Shown piece after piece: positions 21,185-33,015 of a DNA stretch of 64,000 nucleotides. This DNA is from Chaenocephalus aceratus (taxonomy: Eukaryota; Chordata; Actinopteri; Perciformes; Channichthyidae): the NCBI GenBank assembly GCA_023974075.1, contig JAMFTG010000158.1, positions 62,001 through 126,000 of the forward strand. The letters are read 5' to 3'. Position numbers and translations under genes: made by a program. The notes below the pieces were generated by a model. The model was given only the letters and a program-made list of their open reading frames with translations, ran no database searches and was not told the DNA's origin. The number at the start of each line of letters is the position of its first letter. Positions within the stretch are counted from its first letter, which is position 1.

Positions 21185-23625
21185 TACTCACACATATACA
21201 CAGTCAAACACATTCCCCATCCCTGTACCTCGAGAAAATAATTTCTCTGTATTTCCTCCTGAACTGGTTAATGTTTGGACATCGCTCTCGCTCCACATTC
21301 ACACTGTTCCATAGTCTCTCTCCACAGGCTGAGATACAAAATGTTCTTCTGGTTGTACGGACCCTATGAATTTAGAATTGAAATTGTCTCCTTGAATTTT
21401 ATCCCCCCACTCGTTGAGTGAATACTTTTTGGATCTTTCCTGGTGAAACGTTATTATTTTCCTTAAACATGATTTTTGCCGTTTAGAATTCTACGAGGTC
21501 TGTGAATTTTAACAATTTTGACTGCAGAAATAATTCGTTAGTGTGATCAAGGTATTTGGCATTGTGAATGATTCCTATGGCTTTTTTTTTGTAGAATAGA
21601 TACTGCATGTATAGAACTTTTGTAGTTATTGCCCCAGATTTCAGCACAGTAAGTCAGATATGGTAAGACTACTGAACAGTAGAGAATGTGAAGTGATTTC
21701 TGATCTAGAACTTGTTTTAGTTTGTTTAGTATGGAAATGCTTATCGACAGCTTTGATTGTACATTTTTTGATGGCGGTGGTGGCGAAGTCCATAGGGACT
21801 TGGCTTGGCAACTGGAAGGTCACCAGTTCAAGTCCCGGAAAGCTCTAGGATGGGTCAAATGCAGAGAAACCGTTTTGTTTCATAGTACCTGTACTACGTA
21901 ATGACAATAAATTGAATCTTCTAATCTTCTTCTTCTTTATGTGTAATTTCCAACTTATCGTGTCATCTATTATTACCCCAAGAAATGTAATTTCATGGAC
22001 TCTTTCAATTTCAACCCCATCTATTTTTATTTGCATTTGTGTTTTTGTTCTATGTTTACCGAACAGCATTCATTATGTTTTACTCAAGTTTAATGATAGT
22101 TTATTTTTATCAAACCATTTGTGCATTTCATTTTCTATGTTCTCCACTAGCTGTTCTAAATTCTCCCCAGAACAGAATATATTTGAATCATCAGCAAACA
22201 AAACTAGCCTCAGTACATTGGATACTCTACAGATGTCATTGATGTACAGTATAAACAATTTAGGACCCAACACTGACCCCTGGGGGACACCACAAGCAAT
22301 TTCCAAACATGAAGAACAGTCATTTCCCAACTTCACATACTGCTGTCTATTGCTTCAATAGCTTTTAATCCAGTCTAAAAGTATACCCCTGATACCATAC
22401 CTTTCTAATTTATATACTAGGATGTCATGGTTGATTGTGTCAAAAACTTTTTTAATATGTATAAAAATCCCGACTGCATATTTGTTGTGTTCAAGGGCAT
22501 CTGTGATATCCTCAATTGATTCCATAATTGCCAGTGATGTTGATCTGTTTGATCTGAATCCGTATTGACTGTCCGTGATTCATTTGTGATTTTCTATGAA
22601 TGTGTCCATTCTGTTGTTAAATACTTTTTCTAGTATTTTTGAAAATTGGGGAAGTAAAGAGATAGGTCTGTAGCTTGTGAAGTGGTGCTTGTTCCCAGTT
22701 TTGTAGGTGACTTTAGCTATTTTCATTTTGTTTGGACAAGTACCGGTTTGGAATGACAGGTAGATGTGCGTTAATGGTTTAGAAATCCCCCCAATGACCA
22801 TTTTTACTAATGTCATATCAATGTCATTATAATCAGTAGACATTTTATTTTTACATTTTTTAACAATATCTAATATCTCTCTTTCATCAACTGGTTTAAT
22901 GAACATTGAGCAGGGTTTTCTCTCCAATACATCGTCGTGATGTTCCCCAGTTGTCCCTGGATCAGGGATTTTTCCCGCCAAATCGGGTCCAACATTCACA
23001 AAGAATTGATTGAAGTTGTTAGCTACATTATTTATATTATACTTTTCATTATAGTTATCAGTAAAATATTCAGGATACTCTTTTTGTTTAGAGTTTTCTC
23101 TTACAATACTGTTAAGTATATCCCATATTCCTTTAATATTGCTTTTTTTAATCTATTAATTCCTTATAATAGTCTTTCTTGCCTGTTCTTAAAATATTAG
23201 TCAACTTATTTTAATATTTTTTATATTTATCCTCTGCACTTTGAATTCTTTGTGTAAAGAAGTCCCTATCTACATGTATATAGTGTGTTTTTCTTTTTGC
23301 AGGTATGTTGTAATCCCTTTGTGATCCATGGACAATGAATATATTTTTGTTTTCTGCTGTATTCTTTAATTGGGCAGTTTTTCTCATATAATGCCCTAAA
23401 TATCCTTAGGAAAGTTTCATAAGCAGTAACAATGTCTCTTTCTTGGTAAAGTTTGTCCCAATTCTGGTCCGGCAATTCATTTTCCAGTGCGTTGATGGAT
23501 TCCTCTGATCGCATCCATCTGTATCCTTTTTCTTTGTATGGCTTATTTTTCCTGTAGTTGCCATCATAGACTGTGAACACTGGCAAGTGATCACTGATAT
23601 TATTGATTAATAAGCCACTTACTGT
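21185..23625 (-). mobile_element. CR1/Jockey-type LINE, copy 2, with broken ORF2
   Basis: Same family as the copy at 985-3130. From the 5' side on the minus strand it has the end of the endonuclease (ISDHLPVFTVYDGNYRKNK), the linker (WDKLYQERDIVTAYETFLRI), and RT blocks YRPISLLPQFSKILEKVF (22.6 kb), [34 protein letters not shown] (22.2 kb) and FLGVIIDDTISW (22.0 kb). Frames change near 22340-22580, 22070 and 23000-23260, so it is inactive. Unlike copy 1 it retains sequence beyond the RT down to the CA repeat, but that tail is split by a SINE. Confidence 0.8.
21766..21935 (+). mobile_element. tRNA-derived SINE inside LINE copy 2
   Basis: A polymerase III B-box-like AGTTCAAGTCC lies at 21825-21835, preceded by GGCTTGGCAACTGGAAGGTC. 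The tail contains GGATGGGTCAAATGCAGAG and ends in TCTTCTAATCTTC repeats. The same head and tail words occur in the element at 53110-53400, so both belong to one family. Confidence 0.65.
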
Positions 23626-23653
23626 GTGGGTTAGGGTTAGGGTTAGGGTTAGG
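23626..23653. repeat. Short interstitial TTAGGG repeat
   Basis: Four GGGTTA units in a row, at the junction between LINE copy 2 and the satellite-like region. It is too short to indicate a telomere; such runs can be repair scars. Confidence 0.85.
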
Positions 23654-24499
23654 AGGGCTCTTGGGAAAAAATGTTGGGAACCACTGGATATGGAGCATCC
23701 ATATTCGGCCTTATTCACAGCAGCACCACCCACCCTCTTGTGGAGGATGTTCTCATGGCCCTGGTAACACTTAAAGGAGGTGGATTTTGTGGTGCTTTAC
23801 TGTCCGCACACCAGCATCCATATTCGGCCTTATTCACAGCAGCACCTGCCCTGCTGGAGGTTCACACTTTAACTTTTTTTGTTACCCTCCTCTGCACTCC
23901 TCATAGAACAGGCTGCTTCACAGCACTTTGCAAGCCAGGAAAAGTGATTGAATCCTGGGTATACATATTTTAAATAGTCTGACACCTCCAGGGCGCATCA
24001 CCACATTTTACAAGCCAGGGAAGGTGCCTGAATCCTGGATAAACATTGTTTAATTGTTTAAGTGGTTTTAAATGTGTGAAAACAGTGTTTTGTCACTTTC
24101 TAAACTCTCCCGTCATTGCCCGGAGAAATTGGGTCGATGTTGTATTCAATCTGACCGTTAATATTCCAGTGAGACGAAGTACGTACAATCACCGGAGTGA
24201 TCCCATGTTAATTTTGTCCCAATACCGGAGCATTCCCTGACCCTACATAGAGGCAATGGACGTCCACTCTCGGGAGATGTCCGACAGTGGTGCGGTTACC
24301 CAAAGTGACAGACCTAATTTTACCCAGGAATAAGTGTTGGAAATGTGGGGGAAAGTGGTGTGAATAGAGGGAGAGTATACCCAGACAGCAGGAGGCAGAA
24401 CATAGCTTTTCTACCCAGGAAAAGTGTTTTAAAAGTTGGGAAAAGTGGTGTAAATAGAGGCAGAGTGAACCCGTGAACCCAGAGAGCAGGCTGTGCAGA

Positions 24500-24780
24500 A
24501 AATGTAAAAAAGTATCCAAAAATAGTGCCTCATAATGCGGGTAGAGTCCCCTGTCAACTCCCCTTGCATTCCTCCAGAGTCAACATTTGTAAGAGTAATT
24601 TTTTTGAGAACCAGAGAAAAGGGGTGAAAATGAGAAAATGTATCCCAAAATAGTGCCTCATAATGCGGGTAGAGTCCCCTGTCAACTCCCCTTGCATTCC
24701 TCCAGAGTCACATTTGGAGTGAGAACCAGGAGAAAGGAGGGGAAATGAACAAAAAGTATCCGAAAATAGTGCATCATAGA
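24500..24780. repeat. ~127-bp repeat, first cluster
   Basis: Three starts of TATCCNAAAATAGTGC at about 24510, 24640 and 24757, each followed by GCGGGTAGAGTCCCCTGTCA in the first two. The same unit recurs at 26830-27170. Confidence 0.7.
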
Positions 24781-25405
24781 TGTTGCAGAGTGAGGCTTAT
24801 GAGGTTGACTCTGCAGCACATGTGCTGCACCATGCATCATATGTGGTGATTCTGTCACCACATGTGTTGATGCATCTTATGATGGCCAATTGGCCAATTT
24901 GGCTGCTCCAAGATCCCCAAAAGACGGACACAACTCCTCCAGCATGTGTCCCTAACATGGGCACTCTTCTTATTTCACACCTCCAGGAGAGGGACCAGTA
25001 ATTTCACCTCTCTGTGGCCCCTCACAGAGCCCCAAACAACGGAGTAATGACCTCCAGGATGTCTCCCTCACACGCGCACTTCCATAACCTTGCACACCGT
25101 GAGTCCCCGGGCCCCCGGACTTAAGCACTCCCCCACGGACTAAACCCAGATGATCACACCCTCCAGAACCTCATGCCCCTGGTAACCCTAAAAGGGGGAT
25201 GGATTTTGCGGTGCTTTACCGTCAGCCCATCGGCATCCATATTCGGCCTTCTTCACGGCACCACCACCCCTTCCGTGGAGGATATTCTCATGCTCCTGGT
25301 AACCCTTTAAATAGTATGATACTACCAGGGCTCATCACTGCACTTTACAAGCCAGAAATAATGTTTAAATGGTGGGGAAAAGTGTTTTTAAACATCTGGA
25401 AGAGA

Positions 25406-25530
25406 GTTTTAGCCTGTCATTTTGCACGATATCATTTAACATTGAACCTCTCCCGGAAATAAACAGAATATGAGCATTTTCAGGAGAGGGTCAATGTTAA
25501 ATGGTATCGTGAAAAATGACAGGCTAAAAC
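25406..25530. repeat. Long inverted repeat: 48-nt arms, 29-nt loop
   Basis: The left arm 25406-25453 (GTTTTAGCCTGTCATTTT...) pairs with 25483-25530 with three mismatches. The transcript of either strand would fold into a stable hairpin. No target duplication was recognised. Confidence 0.85.
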
Positions 25531-25623
25531 CCAGGAATAAGTGTTTGAAAGGCGCGGAAAAGTTGTTTAAAATAGTCTGATACCTCCAGGGCGCATCACC
25601 GCATTTTACAAATAAAATTATAA

Positions 25624-25935
25624 AATTCAAGACTGCCTCAAGGACTTAAAAACGTGGATGACCTTAAACTTTTTGATGTTAAACACGACCAAAACTTAAG
25701 TTATTGTACTCGGCCCAAATAATCTACGAAACAAACTATCTAAAGATATACTAGTTATGGCTGGCATTAATTTGGCCTCCAGTGAGACTGTAAGGAATCT
25801 TGGTGTTATATTTGATCAGGATTTATCCTTTAACGCCCACATAAAATCAATCTCAAGGACCGCCTACTTCCATCTACGCAACATTGACAAAATTAGGCAT
25901 ATCTTGCCTCAAAACGATGCAGAGAAACTAGTCCA
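25624..25935 (+). mobile_element. L2-type LINE RT fragment
   Basis: It encodes [18 protein letters not shown] and [20 protein letters not shown], continuing to [13 protein letters not shown]. It is almost identical to the thumb region of the L2 copy at 6590-6900 apart from one stop. Both ends are cut, and the downstream ORF on the other strand begins at once. Confidence 0.8.
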
Positions 25936-26371
25936 GCATCACCCATCTGCAGTCTTCTTCGTCACACTCGGTATGTGGGGAGAAGGGTGGAGGGTGCACC
26001 GGGTATTCCTCCTCATTGTATATATCCAATGATGTAGCCATTCCAATGATGGGATTAGTCTCTCGGAGGTCATGGAGCAACTGCAGGGCCACACTATGCT
26101 TCAGCCTTGCCATGACCTGATGTGCCTCATCTCGGGAGAACTCAGGGTGGTCATGAGTTACATGACAGTCTAGTCTCTTCCCAGCATACGAACACCCTGT
26201 GATGGGACAGGGTTTGGCCCGAACATTTATTCTTCCACTGGCCATTTTAAGAATGATGCCTCTTTCCTCCAAGTTCCGCACTGCATGTTTGTGCTTAAGG
26301 TGCTTGTTCAAAGCCAGATAGAAGAGTCTGCACACCGAGCATTCGGACGACGACCTTACTAAAACAGACAC
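25928..26371 (-). CDS. Hypothetical protein with C2H2-like fingers, partial
   Basis: A 147-codon minus-strand frame. Residues about 11-30 read CSVCRLFYLALNKHLKHKH, a C-x2-C ... H zinc-finger-like pattern. A second cysteine/histidine block, CPITGCSYAGKRLDCHVTHD, follows at about 54-75. The remainder (EFSRDEAHQVMARLKHSVAL) is helical and the C-terminus is acidic with ECDEEDC. It resembles a multi-copy teleost protein type with repeated degenerate fingers, possibly part of a mobile element, but I cannot name the family. AG/GT signals around it were not convincing. It could be one exon or a relic. Confidence 0.35.
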   Translation of the reverse strand: MSVLVRSSSECSVCRLFYLALNKHLKHKHAVRNLEERGIILKMASGRINVRAKPCPITGCSYAGKRLDCHVTHDHPEFSRDEAHQVMARLKHSVALQLLHDLRETNPIIGMATSLDIYNEEEYPVHPPPFSPHTECDEEDCRWVMLD

Positions 26372-26829
26372 AGTGAATTGTATTTAAATTATTTTCTGTT
26401 TCTCCGTTTACATGCGTTAGCGTAACCGGTGATTGCAACAATGGGTCCGATGCTTCAATGCCTGGTACACGGACCAAGGGAGGACTTGGGTTACCACCGG
26501 GTTAAATGGTCCCACCTCCGCACCAACGCGGGGCTGGTGATAGCAACATTGGGTCCGATGCATCAATTCATGGTGAGAGGGTTTGGGGTGCCCCGGAACC
26601 AGGCAGTACTCCAGCAGGAAACACGTTTTATGGTCAAAGGAGGAAAGAGTGATAGAACCGGGGTAAAGCAAAGAAAGTGTCCGACAATAGTGACTTGTGA
26701 GGCGGCCAGAGAGTCTGACATCTCTCTGTCCTATCCTCCAGGCAATGTGATACAAGAACTAGGTCAAATTGACCAAAATGTAAAACAAATAAGTTTCAAT
26801 TCATCCATGGAAAAGGGCTGAAAATGAAA

Positions 26830-27170
26830 AAAAGTATCCGAAAATAGTGCATCATGAGCCCGCAAGAGTCCCCTGTCAACTCCCCTTGCATTCCTCCACA
26901 GTCAGAACAAGTCTGAGTTCACTTTTTGGAGATCCATAGAAAAGGGGTGAAAGTGAGAAAATGTATCCGAAAATAGTGTCTCATAAGGCGGGTAGAGTCC
27001 CCTGACAACTCCCTTACATTCCTCCAGAGTCAGAAAAAGTCTGAGTTAACTTTTTGGAGAACCATAGAAAAGGGGTGAAAGTGAGAAAATGTATCCGATA
27101 ATAGTGTCTCATAAGGCGGATAGAGTTCCCTGACAACTCCCCTTACATTCCTCCAGAGACCAGTTCAAAA
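26830..27170. repeat. ~127-bp tandem repeat, second cluster
   Basis: Three copies of the unit AAGTATCCGAAAATAGTG ... GAGTCCCCTG ... CTCCCCTTGCATTCCTCCA start at about 26833, 26962 and 27089. The spacing of about 127 bp is constant. Confidence 0.75.
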
Positions 27171-27849
27171 ACATAAAGTTTGGTAAGAACCATGCTGGGG
27201 GGTCTCCATGCAACAATTGTATCCGAGCCAGAGGACAGATGGAGCGGACACATTCCTCCATTAACTGACACAGCCGTTTTTTTTCTGAGTCCTCTCAAAA
27301 ACCGGGTTTCCGATTTCGTGCAGATGGTAGCTTGAAAATGATGAATGTATTTTTTCGACGGAGAAGGGGAGGCTTGGTTCCCCTCTCCGTTGTAAGTTGC
27401 AACGGGGGAGTGGAAAAGTGTCCGGGGCTTCGGCCCGAAGCGCCGAAGGGTTGAGCTTTTTCGAGCCCCTCCTCCGTTGGCACTCAGTTGTTTTTTTAAA
27501 CTTCATTTTTGATTATTTTAAGATATAATTGACCGTTTTCTTTACTTTTTTCTTCTTTCCACCGGTGGGGCCGCATGGCAAGCCGACAATGAGCTCCCAA
27601 ATTCGGCCAGGAACCTCCGGGAATTGTGGGATAAGCTCCATAAACTGACAAAGTCACCCAGAAATGTCACTTTTATAGCCCAAAAATATATAATACAAAT
27701 ACATTTAAATAGTAAAAGGTACAATTGTGCTCCAAATTACCCGGATTTATATAGCCCCATGATAGTGAATACAAATCATTTTCATGGAAAAAAGTGTTAA
27801 AACGCCTGATTAATATGTTCGTAATGCTGGCAGCAGGTTCACTGCTGTG

Positions 27850-28500
27850 AGCAGGGTCTCACACTCACAGGCACCTATGCAGAGATCCAGGGTGATGCAC
27901 AAGGCTTTTCTACCCAGCAATGAGTCTTTGAAAGCTGGGGAAAAGTGCTGTGAATACAGTGAGAGCACCCAGAGAGCAGCGGGGTGTGAGACTCACACAC
28001 AGAGACACAGAGAGCTCCTTGCAGCACATGGCTCTCCCACCCAGACTGCACCCAGAGGACAAGCTGCTTCACAGCACTTTGTAACCCAAGAAAGCAGCTT
28101 GAATCGTGGGTACATGAGTGTTAAAAGTGCATTAAACTGCTTTAATTCAAATGCACATTTGACTGCATAAACAGCTGGTCATATGGACAGGAAACTGTCC
28201 ATTTCGTCCACATTTGACTCATGAAATGTACAAGAAGATAAGTACAGCAGAGTCACTGCTGTTAGCAGGGTCTCACACTCACAGGCACATAGGCAGAGAT
28301 CCAGGGTGATGCACAAGGCTTTTCTACCCTGCAATAAGTCTCTGAAAGGCGGGGAAAAGTGCTGTGAATCGAGGGAGAGAGCAGCCAGAGAGAAGCGGGC
28401 TGTGAGAGCCACAGAGCGCACCCAGAAATCTCCTTGCAGCACATGGCTCTTGCACCCAGACTGCACCCAGAGAACAGGCTGCTTCACAGCACTTTTCAAG
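27850..28500. repeat. Two copies of a ~410-bp module
   Basis: GCAGGGTCTCACACTCACAG, GCAGAGATCCAGGGTGATGC and ACAAGGCTTTTCTACCC, followed by ACATGGCTCT and CCAGACTGCACCCAGAG, appear first at 27.85-28.05 kb and again at 28.27-28.47 kb. The copies have diverged and are in direct orientation. Confidence 0.75.
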
Positions 28501-28808
28501 CCAAGAAAAGTGATTGAATCCTGGGTATATGTTTTAAATAGTCTGATACCTCCAGGGTGCATCACCACATTTTACAGGCCAGGGAAGGTGCCTGAATCCT
28601 GGGAAAACATTGTTTAATTGTTTTTAAATGTGTGAAACAGTGTTTTGTCACTTTCAGATCCGGGAACTCGTCCCGTCTCTGGCCCCGGAAACGGATCCTT
28701 TCCAGATGTTTCCGCATGGTGGCCACTGTTTAGCCGGTCGTTCTCTTCCTGAACATGACTGCCGGCAGCACTGCAGAGACTGAAGGAGGACAGGAACACA
28801 TCATTATT

Positions 28809-28980
28809 AGGGCCCGAGCACGAGAGTGCTAGGACCCAACGGCGTCCTAGCACGAAGTGCAAGGATACCTATTGTTATTCGTGGTATTATTATTAGGGCC
28901 CGAGCACGAGAGTGCTAGGACCCAACGGCGTCCTAGCACGAAGTGCAAGGATACCTATTGTTATTCGTGGTATTATTATT
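28809..28980. repeat. Tandem pair of an 86-bp unit with internal palindrome
   Basis: Two essentially identical units begin AGGGCCCGAGCACGAGAGTG at 28809 and 28895. Each contains GTGCTAGGAC and its perfect complement GTCCTAGCAC separated by 8 bases, and ends in a TATTATTATT run. It forms the left border of the large repeat block. Confidence 0.9.
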
Positions 28981-30488
28981 ATTATTATTATATAATTACG
29001 GAATCCTTGTTTTCAGGCCTTTAGGATGCTGAAAAAGTTGTATAATTTTGCACGGACGCCAGGATCGGTGAAAAATTTGATATTTTGGAGTCAATGAGTT
29101 CAAATTGTCCAACCTGCTCGCTAGCGCCACCTATTTCAATTCCATTTTGGAAAAATTCACAAAGTCCCACCGTAACTCCGAATGACCTGACATTTTGCAA
29201 ACATATCCGGGTGGACCTGCTCTACAAATAATCCAATTGGAATCCTTAGCTCCGCCTACTTTATTTTTTTTTAAATTAGCATAATTTTAAAAACACTTAA
29301 ATATTCACTTAAATTTCAATTTTTAGTTTATCAACACCAAACTTCGTATACAGTATCGCCGGAGGGTCATACACATTACCCTAGGAGATGAGCATGTTCA
29401 AACGATAAATATTTCCGCCATGAATTAAAACGTACTCGCAAAAAGGCGGGGCTTAGAATTAAATGCTCCTAATTCATCAACAATGTATCCAAACATCACA
29501 GATTTGGGTGGAAACGTTGCATCTGTCTTGGGGAATAGGCACACCAAAGTATTTTCATTTTGGACTATAGGGGGCGCCAAAAACACCACCAATTTATAAC
29601 TCAAGAGGGGATGGACTAATCTTTTTGTTTTTTATTTACACATACTTTCGGGGCGACTACGAACTTATATTCAAAGTGTCGCAACAAGTGCAGAATGTGG
29701 GCGTGGCCTATACATTATTTTTAAATTGCGATAGCATAAAATGAGCTTCGGACGCAAAACTTGGGACACAAGTCAGATCCCAGGACTTTTTCGAAAATGT
29801 AAAAAAAAAACGTACATTTTCAAAAAAACTGCTCACTAGCTCCCCCTATTGTGTGGTAGTCACATATAGTTTCTCAAAACTTCACGAATTTTGGCACAGA
29901 CATTTCTCATGGAATTGCGGATATATTTGTACATACATTCCATTAGCCCCGCCCCACAAAAAGTCGGCCATTTTGAAATATGTGCGTTTTTCAGCCATTT
30001 TACGCACGTTCTTGCGAACTCCTCCTAGGGGAATGATCGTAAAAATTCCAATGCAGGACAGGTTTAGCCCCTATCCCATATGATCAGTGCTGGAATTGGG
30101 CCGGTACTCACCGGTACGCAGTACCGGCACTTCTGGTTCTGACCCATGGAGTACCGGCACTTCTTGCTCAGTACCGGCATGCTGGCGGTACTCCGGTACT
30201 CATGCACCGTGCCAGTACTCAACACTCTCCCGCCGTTCTTATTACATCCATATATATATATACAGCCGCCCGGTACTCAGTAGATGCGTCATGAGGTGCC
30301 GAACGGACATTCTCATCGCTCTAACCGCTGGAGTTTCACAGCGGCTGTCAGCTGTTTACTCCTGTCATTCAAACAGAACGTGCTGGAGAGGGGGCGGGGC
30401 TTATCTTCTCCATGTAAATACTGTGGTGGAAACGACTATGTCAAAATTAACCTATTTGACCGTGATTTAATAGTAATACACGTTTCAA

Positions 30489-30522
<34 letters not shown>

Positions 30523-30718
30523 CCGAAGTAACAACATACTGAAAACTGTTAGTAAAACCATGTTTTAATGCTTTACAATTTACATACCTAGATGCACGTG
30601 TGTTGTGTTTATGCAGTGCAACTCCCACCCAGTGGGTGGCTATGTAGAGTGATAGAACAGAGCAGGCACGCCCCCGAGAGAAGGAAAGCAAGTCACGTCA
30701 CAAATTAGCATTTCTAAA

Positions 30719-31636
30719 ATGTTAGCGTGGATTAATAAAAGTGCAAAAAGACAGCGGTTGTCGCCGGAAGAAACTTCAAATACAGAGAATGCTGTGCCTG
30801 TGTTGGAAATTGTGTCTGATGGGGAGCTTTCTTTGGTTGATCCTCCTGCTCCAAGTTCTAGTGCATTAGCATTAGCACTAGCTCCGCCGCCTCCTCCAGA
30901 GCCTCTAACGTTAGCTGCTGCTGGCGCAACTGCCACCACCAACACCGGGCAAAGCGATGCACCTGACTGCTGGACAACGGACCAGGTGCAATATTTTTGC
31001 AAGACCAATGCATGGCTCCTTCTTAAAGATAAGAAGCTAGGATGTCGGATATGCAGAGATGTCAAATCTTTGGGAATACACACTGGACAAGGACTGAAAC
31101 TGTCAACTGAATGGGGTGAGTGTGCAGTGTCTCATTTCAGTGTTGACAAGGGCAAACAACAAGCTAGCCTGAGAAAAAAAATCAAAGAACATAAAGAATC
31201 ACAAGCCCATGTAAAAGCTGCTGACATCCTTACATCTGCTTCACGTGAAACTATTCAACATCAAGTGCAGTCTATGCATACATCTGAATTAGACACCACT
31301 ATCAGAGTTTTTCGAACGGCATATAAAATTGGCAAACATAGCCGGCCATTCACAGACATGCCAATTGATTTGAATGTACAGAAACTGAATGGGCTGAACG
31401 TGGGCAGGGTTTTGCACTCCAATAAAACCTGTGGCGAAATCATCGACCACATAGCTCATGAGCTGAAGAAAAAAATGGCAAAAGACATTACAGAAAACCA
31501 AAGAAAACTCTGTGTTTTGGTCGATGAATCTACCACTATTAGTGGTAAAACGGTGCTTGTTGTGTGTCTACGCTCAGCATTAGCTGATGCTGAGCCCGAA
31601 ACGTTTTTTTGGGAGCTGATCGAGTTGGATGGATGA
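30719..31636 (+). pseudogene. hAT transposase, N-terminal part
   Basis: The 305-codon frame begins with a basic segment (INKSAKRQRLSPEE) and a low-complexity Ala/Pro stretch. A cysteine/histidine region follows (GCRICRDVKSLGIH, EHKESQAHVKAAD) that fits a degenerate TTF-type zinc finger. The start of the RNase-H-like fold carries the first catalytic block LCVLVDESTTISGKTVLVV. Proteins of this type are annotated in fish as KIAA1586-like. It stops at TGA 31634-31636, within a triplicated 14-bp motif (GATGACATCACGCT), and the frame continues elsewhere. Confidence 0.75.
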
Positions 31637-31680
31637 CATCACGCTGATGACATCACGCTGATGACATCACAAAGGCGTTA

Positions 31681-33015
31681 ATGGAGTGTCTTGGAAGAGA
31701 TTTTAACGAGGACTTTTTAGGTCAGTGTTTCGTTTCTTTTGCATGTGATGGGGCTTCAGTCATGCTAGGGAAGAGAACAGGCGTTGCTACCCAGTTGTGT
31801 AGTAAATTCCCAAGCCTGTTTGTGTGGCACTGCTCCAATCATCGTCTAGAGCTGGCAGTTGGGGATGTGGTCAAGGAGGTCTCAGGGCTCAATCATTTCC
31901 AGATCTCTTTTGACAAACTCTATTCCTTGTTCCATGCCTCCCCCAAAAATCAGAGGCAGTTAGCGCAGTGTGCGCAAGCAGTCGGACAGCGTCTCCTGGT
32001 GATAGGGCGTGTTTTGTCCATCCGCTGGGTGGCTTCAAGTGAAAGGAGCGTCAGAGCAGTCTGGGAAAACTACCGAGTGCTTCATGTTCACTTCACAAAT
32101 GCTGCAAACGACACGAGCAGGGATTCCAGAGACAGAGCAAAGTACAAGGGCCTGGATGATGTGCTCACATCTGCAACGTTTGTCAGCAATCTGGGACTGA
32201 TGTACGATGCGCTCACAGAGCTCAGCGACCTCTCTCGGCAACTCCAAAAAAGAGAGATGACACTGCCTACAGCAGATAGGCTCTTAACTCGAGAAATACG
32301 AGTTTTTGAATCCATGGTCACCATGCCTGGCCCACACATGACTACAGTTCATACAGCTCTAGCTGAGAAGTCCTTCAAGGGTGTTGCCCTGCCCCTGCGT
32401 GAGAATGGCAGGCTTGTACAGATTCATGCAGGTCAGTTTTTCCGCAGTATGGTAGAGAATCTGAGACACAGAATGACTTCCACAACCTCCTCTCATGTCA
32501 GCACAAGAGAAATCCCATTACATGGCCGGGAGGCCCGGGACAATCAGCTAATCCAGGACATGAAAGTTATCCATCCTGGAAGTTGGCCTGAAGAGGAGTT
32601 AGACGTACAGTATGGGGACGTAGAGGTGCTACGTTTGTGCGAAGTGCTGAAAGTGGACAGAAGAGAGACTGTTCAGGGCTTTCGCGAATACAAGGAAACC
32701 AGGGCATCCCGTACACCTGCTGCCATGGAGCCTCTACTGAAAGCAGTCCGAACCATCGCTGTCTCCACTAGTGAGTGTGAGCGGGCATTCAGCTGCATGA
32801 ACGATATCCTTACTGCAAAAAGGAATGCTCTCTCTGTCAGCCGACTGTCCAGCCTGGTTTTCATTAAATGCAATGGACCATCACTAGGACAGTTCAATCC
32901 GGAACAGCATGTGAGGTCCTGGCTGGCAAAGGGAAGGAGAAGTGCTGATGAAAGAGCCTGTCCAGCTCCAGCCCCTGATACTGATGTCCCCAAGGCCTTC
33001 TGGAGCCTTTTCTAA
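31681..33015 (+). pseudogene. hAT transposase, catalytic and dimerisation part
   Basis: 444 codons continuing the transposase in another frame. CFVSFACDGASVMLGKRTGV contains the second catalytic Asp. VWHCSNHRLELAV is the CxxH-type RNase-H block, and RWVASSERSVRAVWENY is the conserved RW region at the start of the inserted helical domain. The C-terminal ISTSECERAFSCMNDILT-like block (here AVSTSECERAFSCM) with RLSSLVFIKCNGP is the hAT dimerisation domain. Only the break at 31634-31680 separates it from the N-terminal part, so this copy decayed recently or is shifted by one repeat-slippage event. Confidence 0.75.

Larger units (their letters stand above)
23690..28660. repeat. Unclassified satellite-like region with several repeated modules
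   Basis: A ~200-bp module (GCTTCACAGCACTTTGCAAG ... GTGATTGAATCCTGGGTATA ... ACATTGTTTAATTG ... CAGTGTTTTGTCACTTTC) is present at 23.90-24.10 kb and 28.46-28.66 kb, close to both edges. A second module (GCATCCATATTCGGCCTT) occurs at about 23695, 23815 and 25235. A third (~127-bp unit, AATAGTGCCTCATAATGCGG) is tandemly arranged in two places. Open frames across it are short and mostly unconvincing. Two LINE/gene-like fragments are embedded. Confidence 0.5.

Noticed and set aside
21123..21369. Histidine/threonine-rich frames at the CA repeat.
   Set aside because: Microsatellite translation; the downstream part is LINE tail in antisense.
23626..23653. TTAGGG repeats as a sign of a chromosome end.
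   Set aside because: Only four units, embedded between a LINE and internal repeats; an interstitial scar is more likely.
29853..30083. Conserved small frame (MVVTYSFSKLHEFWH...) repeated at 38275.
   Set aside because: It is duplicated because the whole repeat module is duplicated; no codon-preferential conservation is visible and other modules break it.
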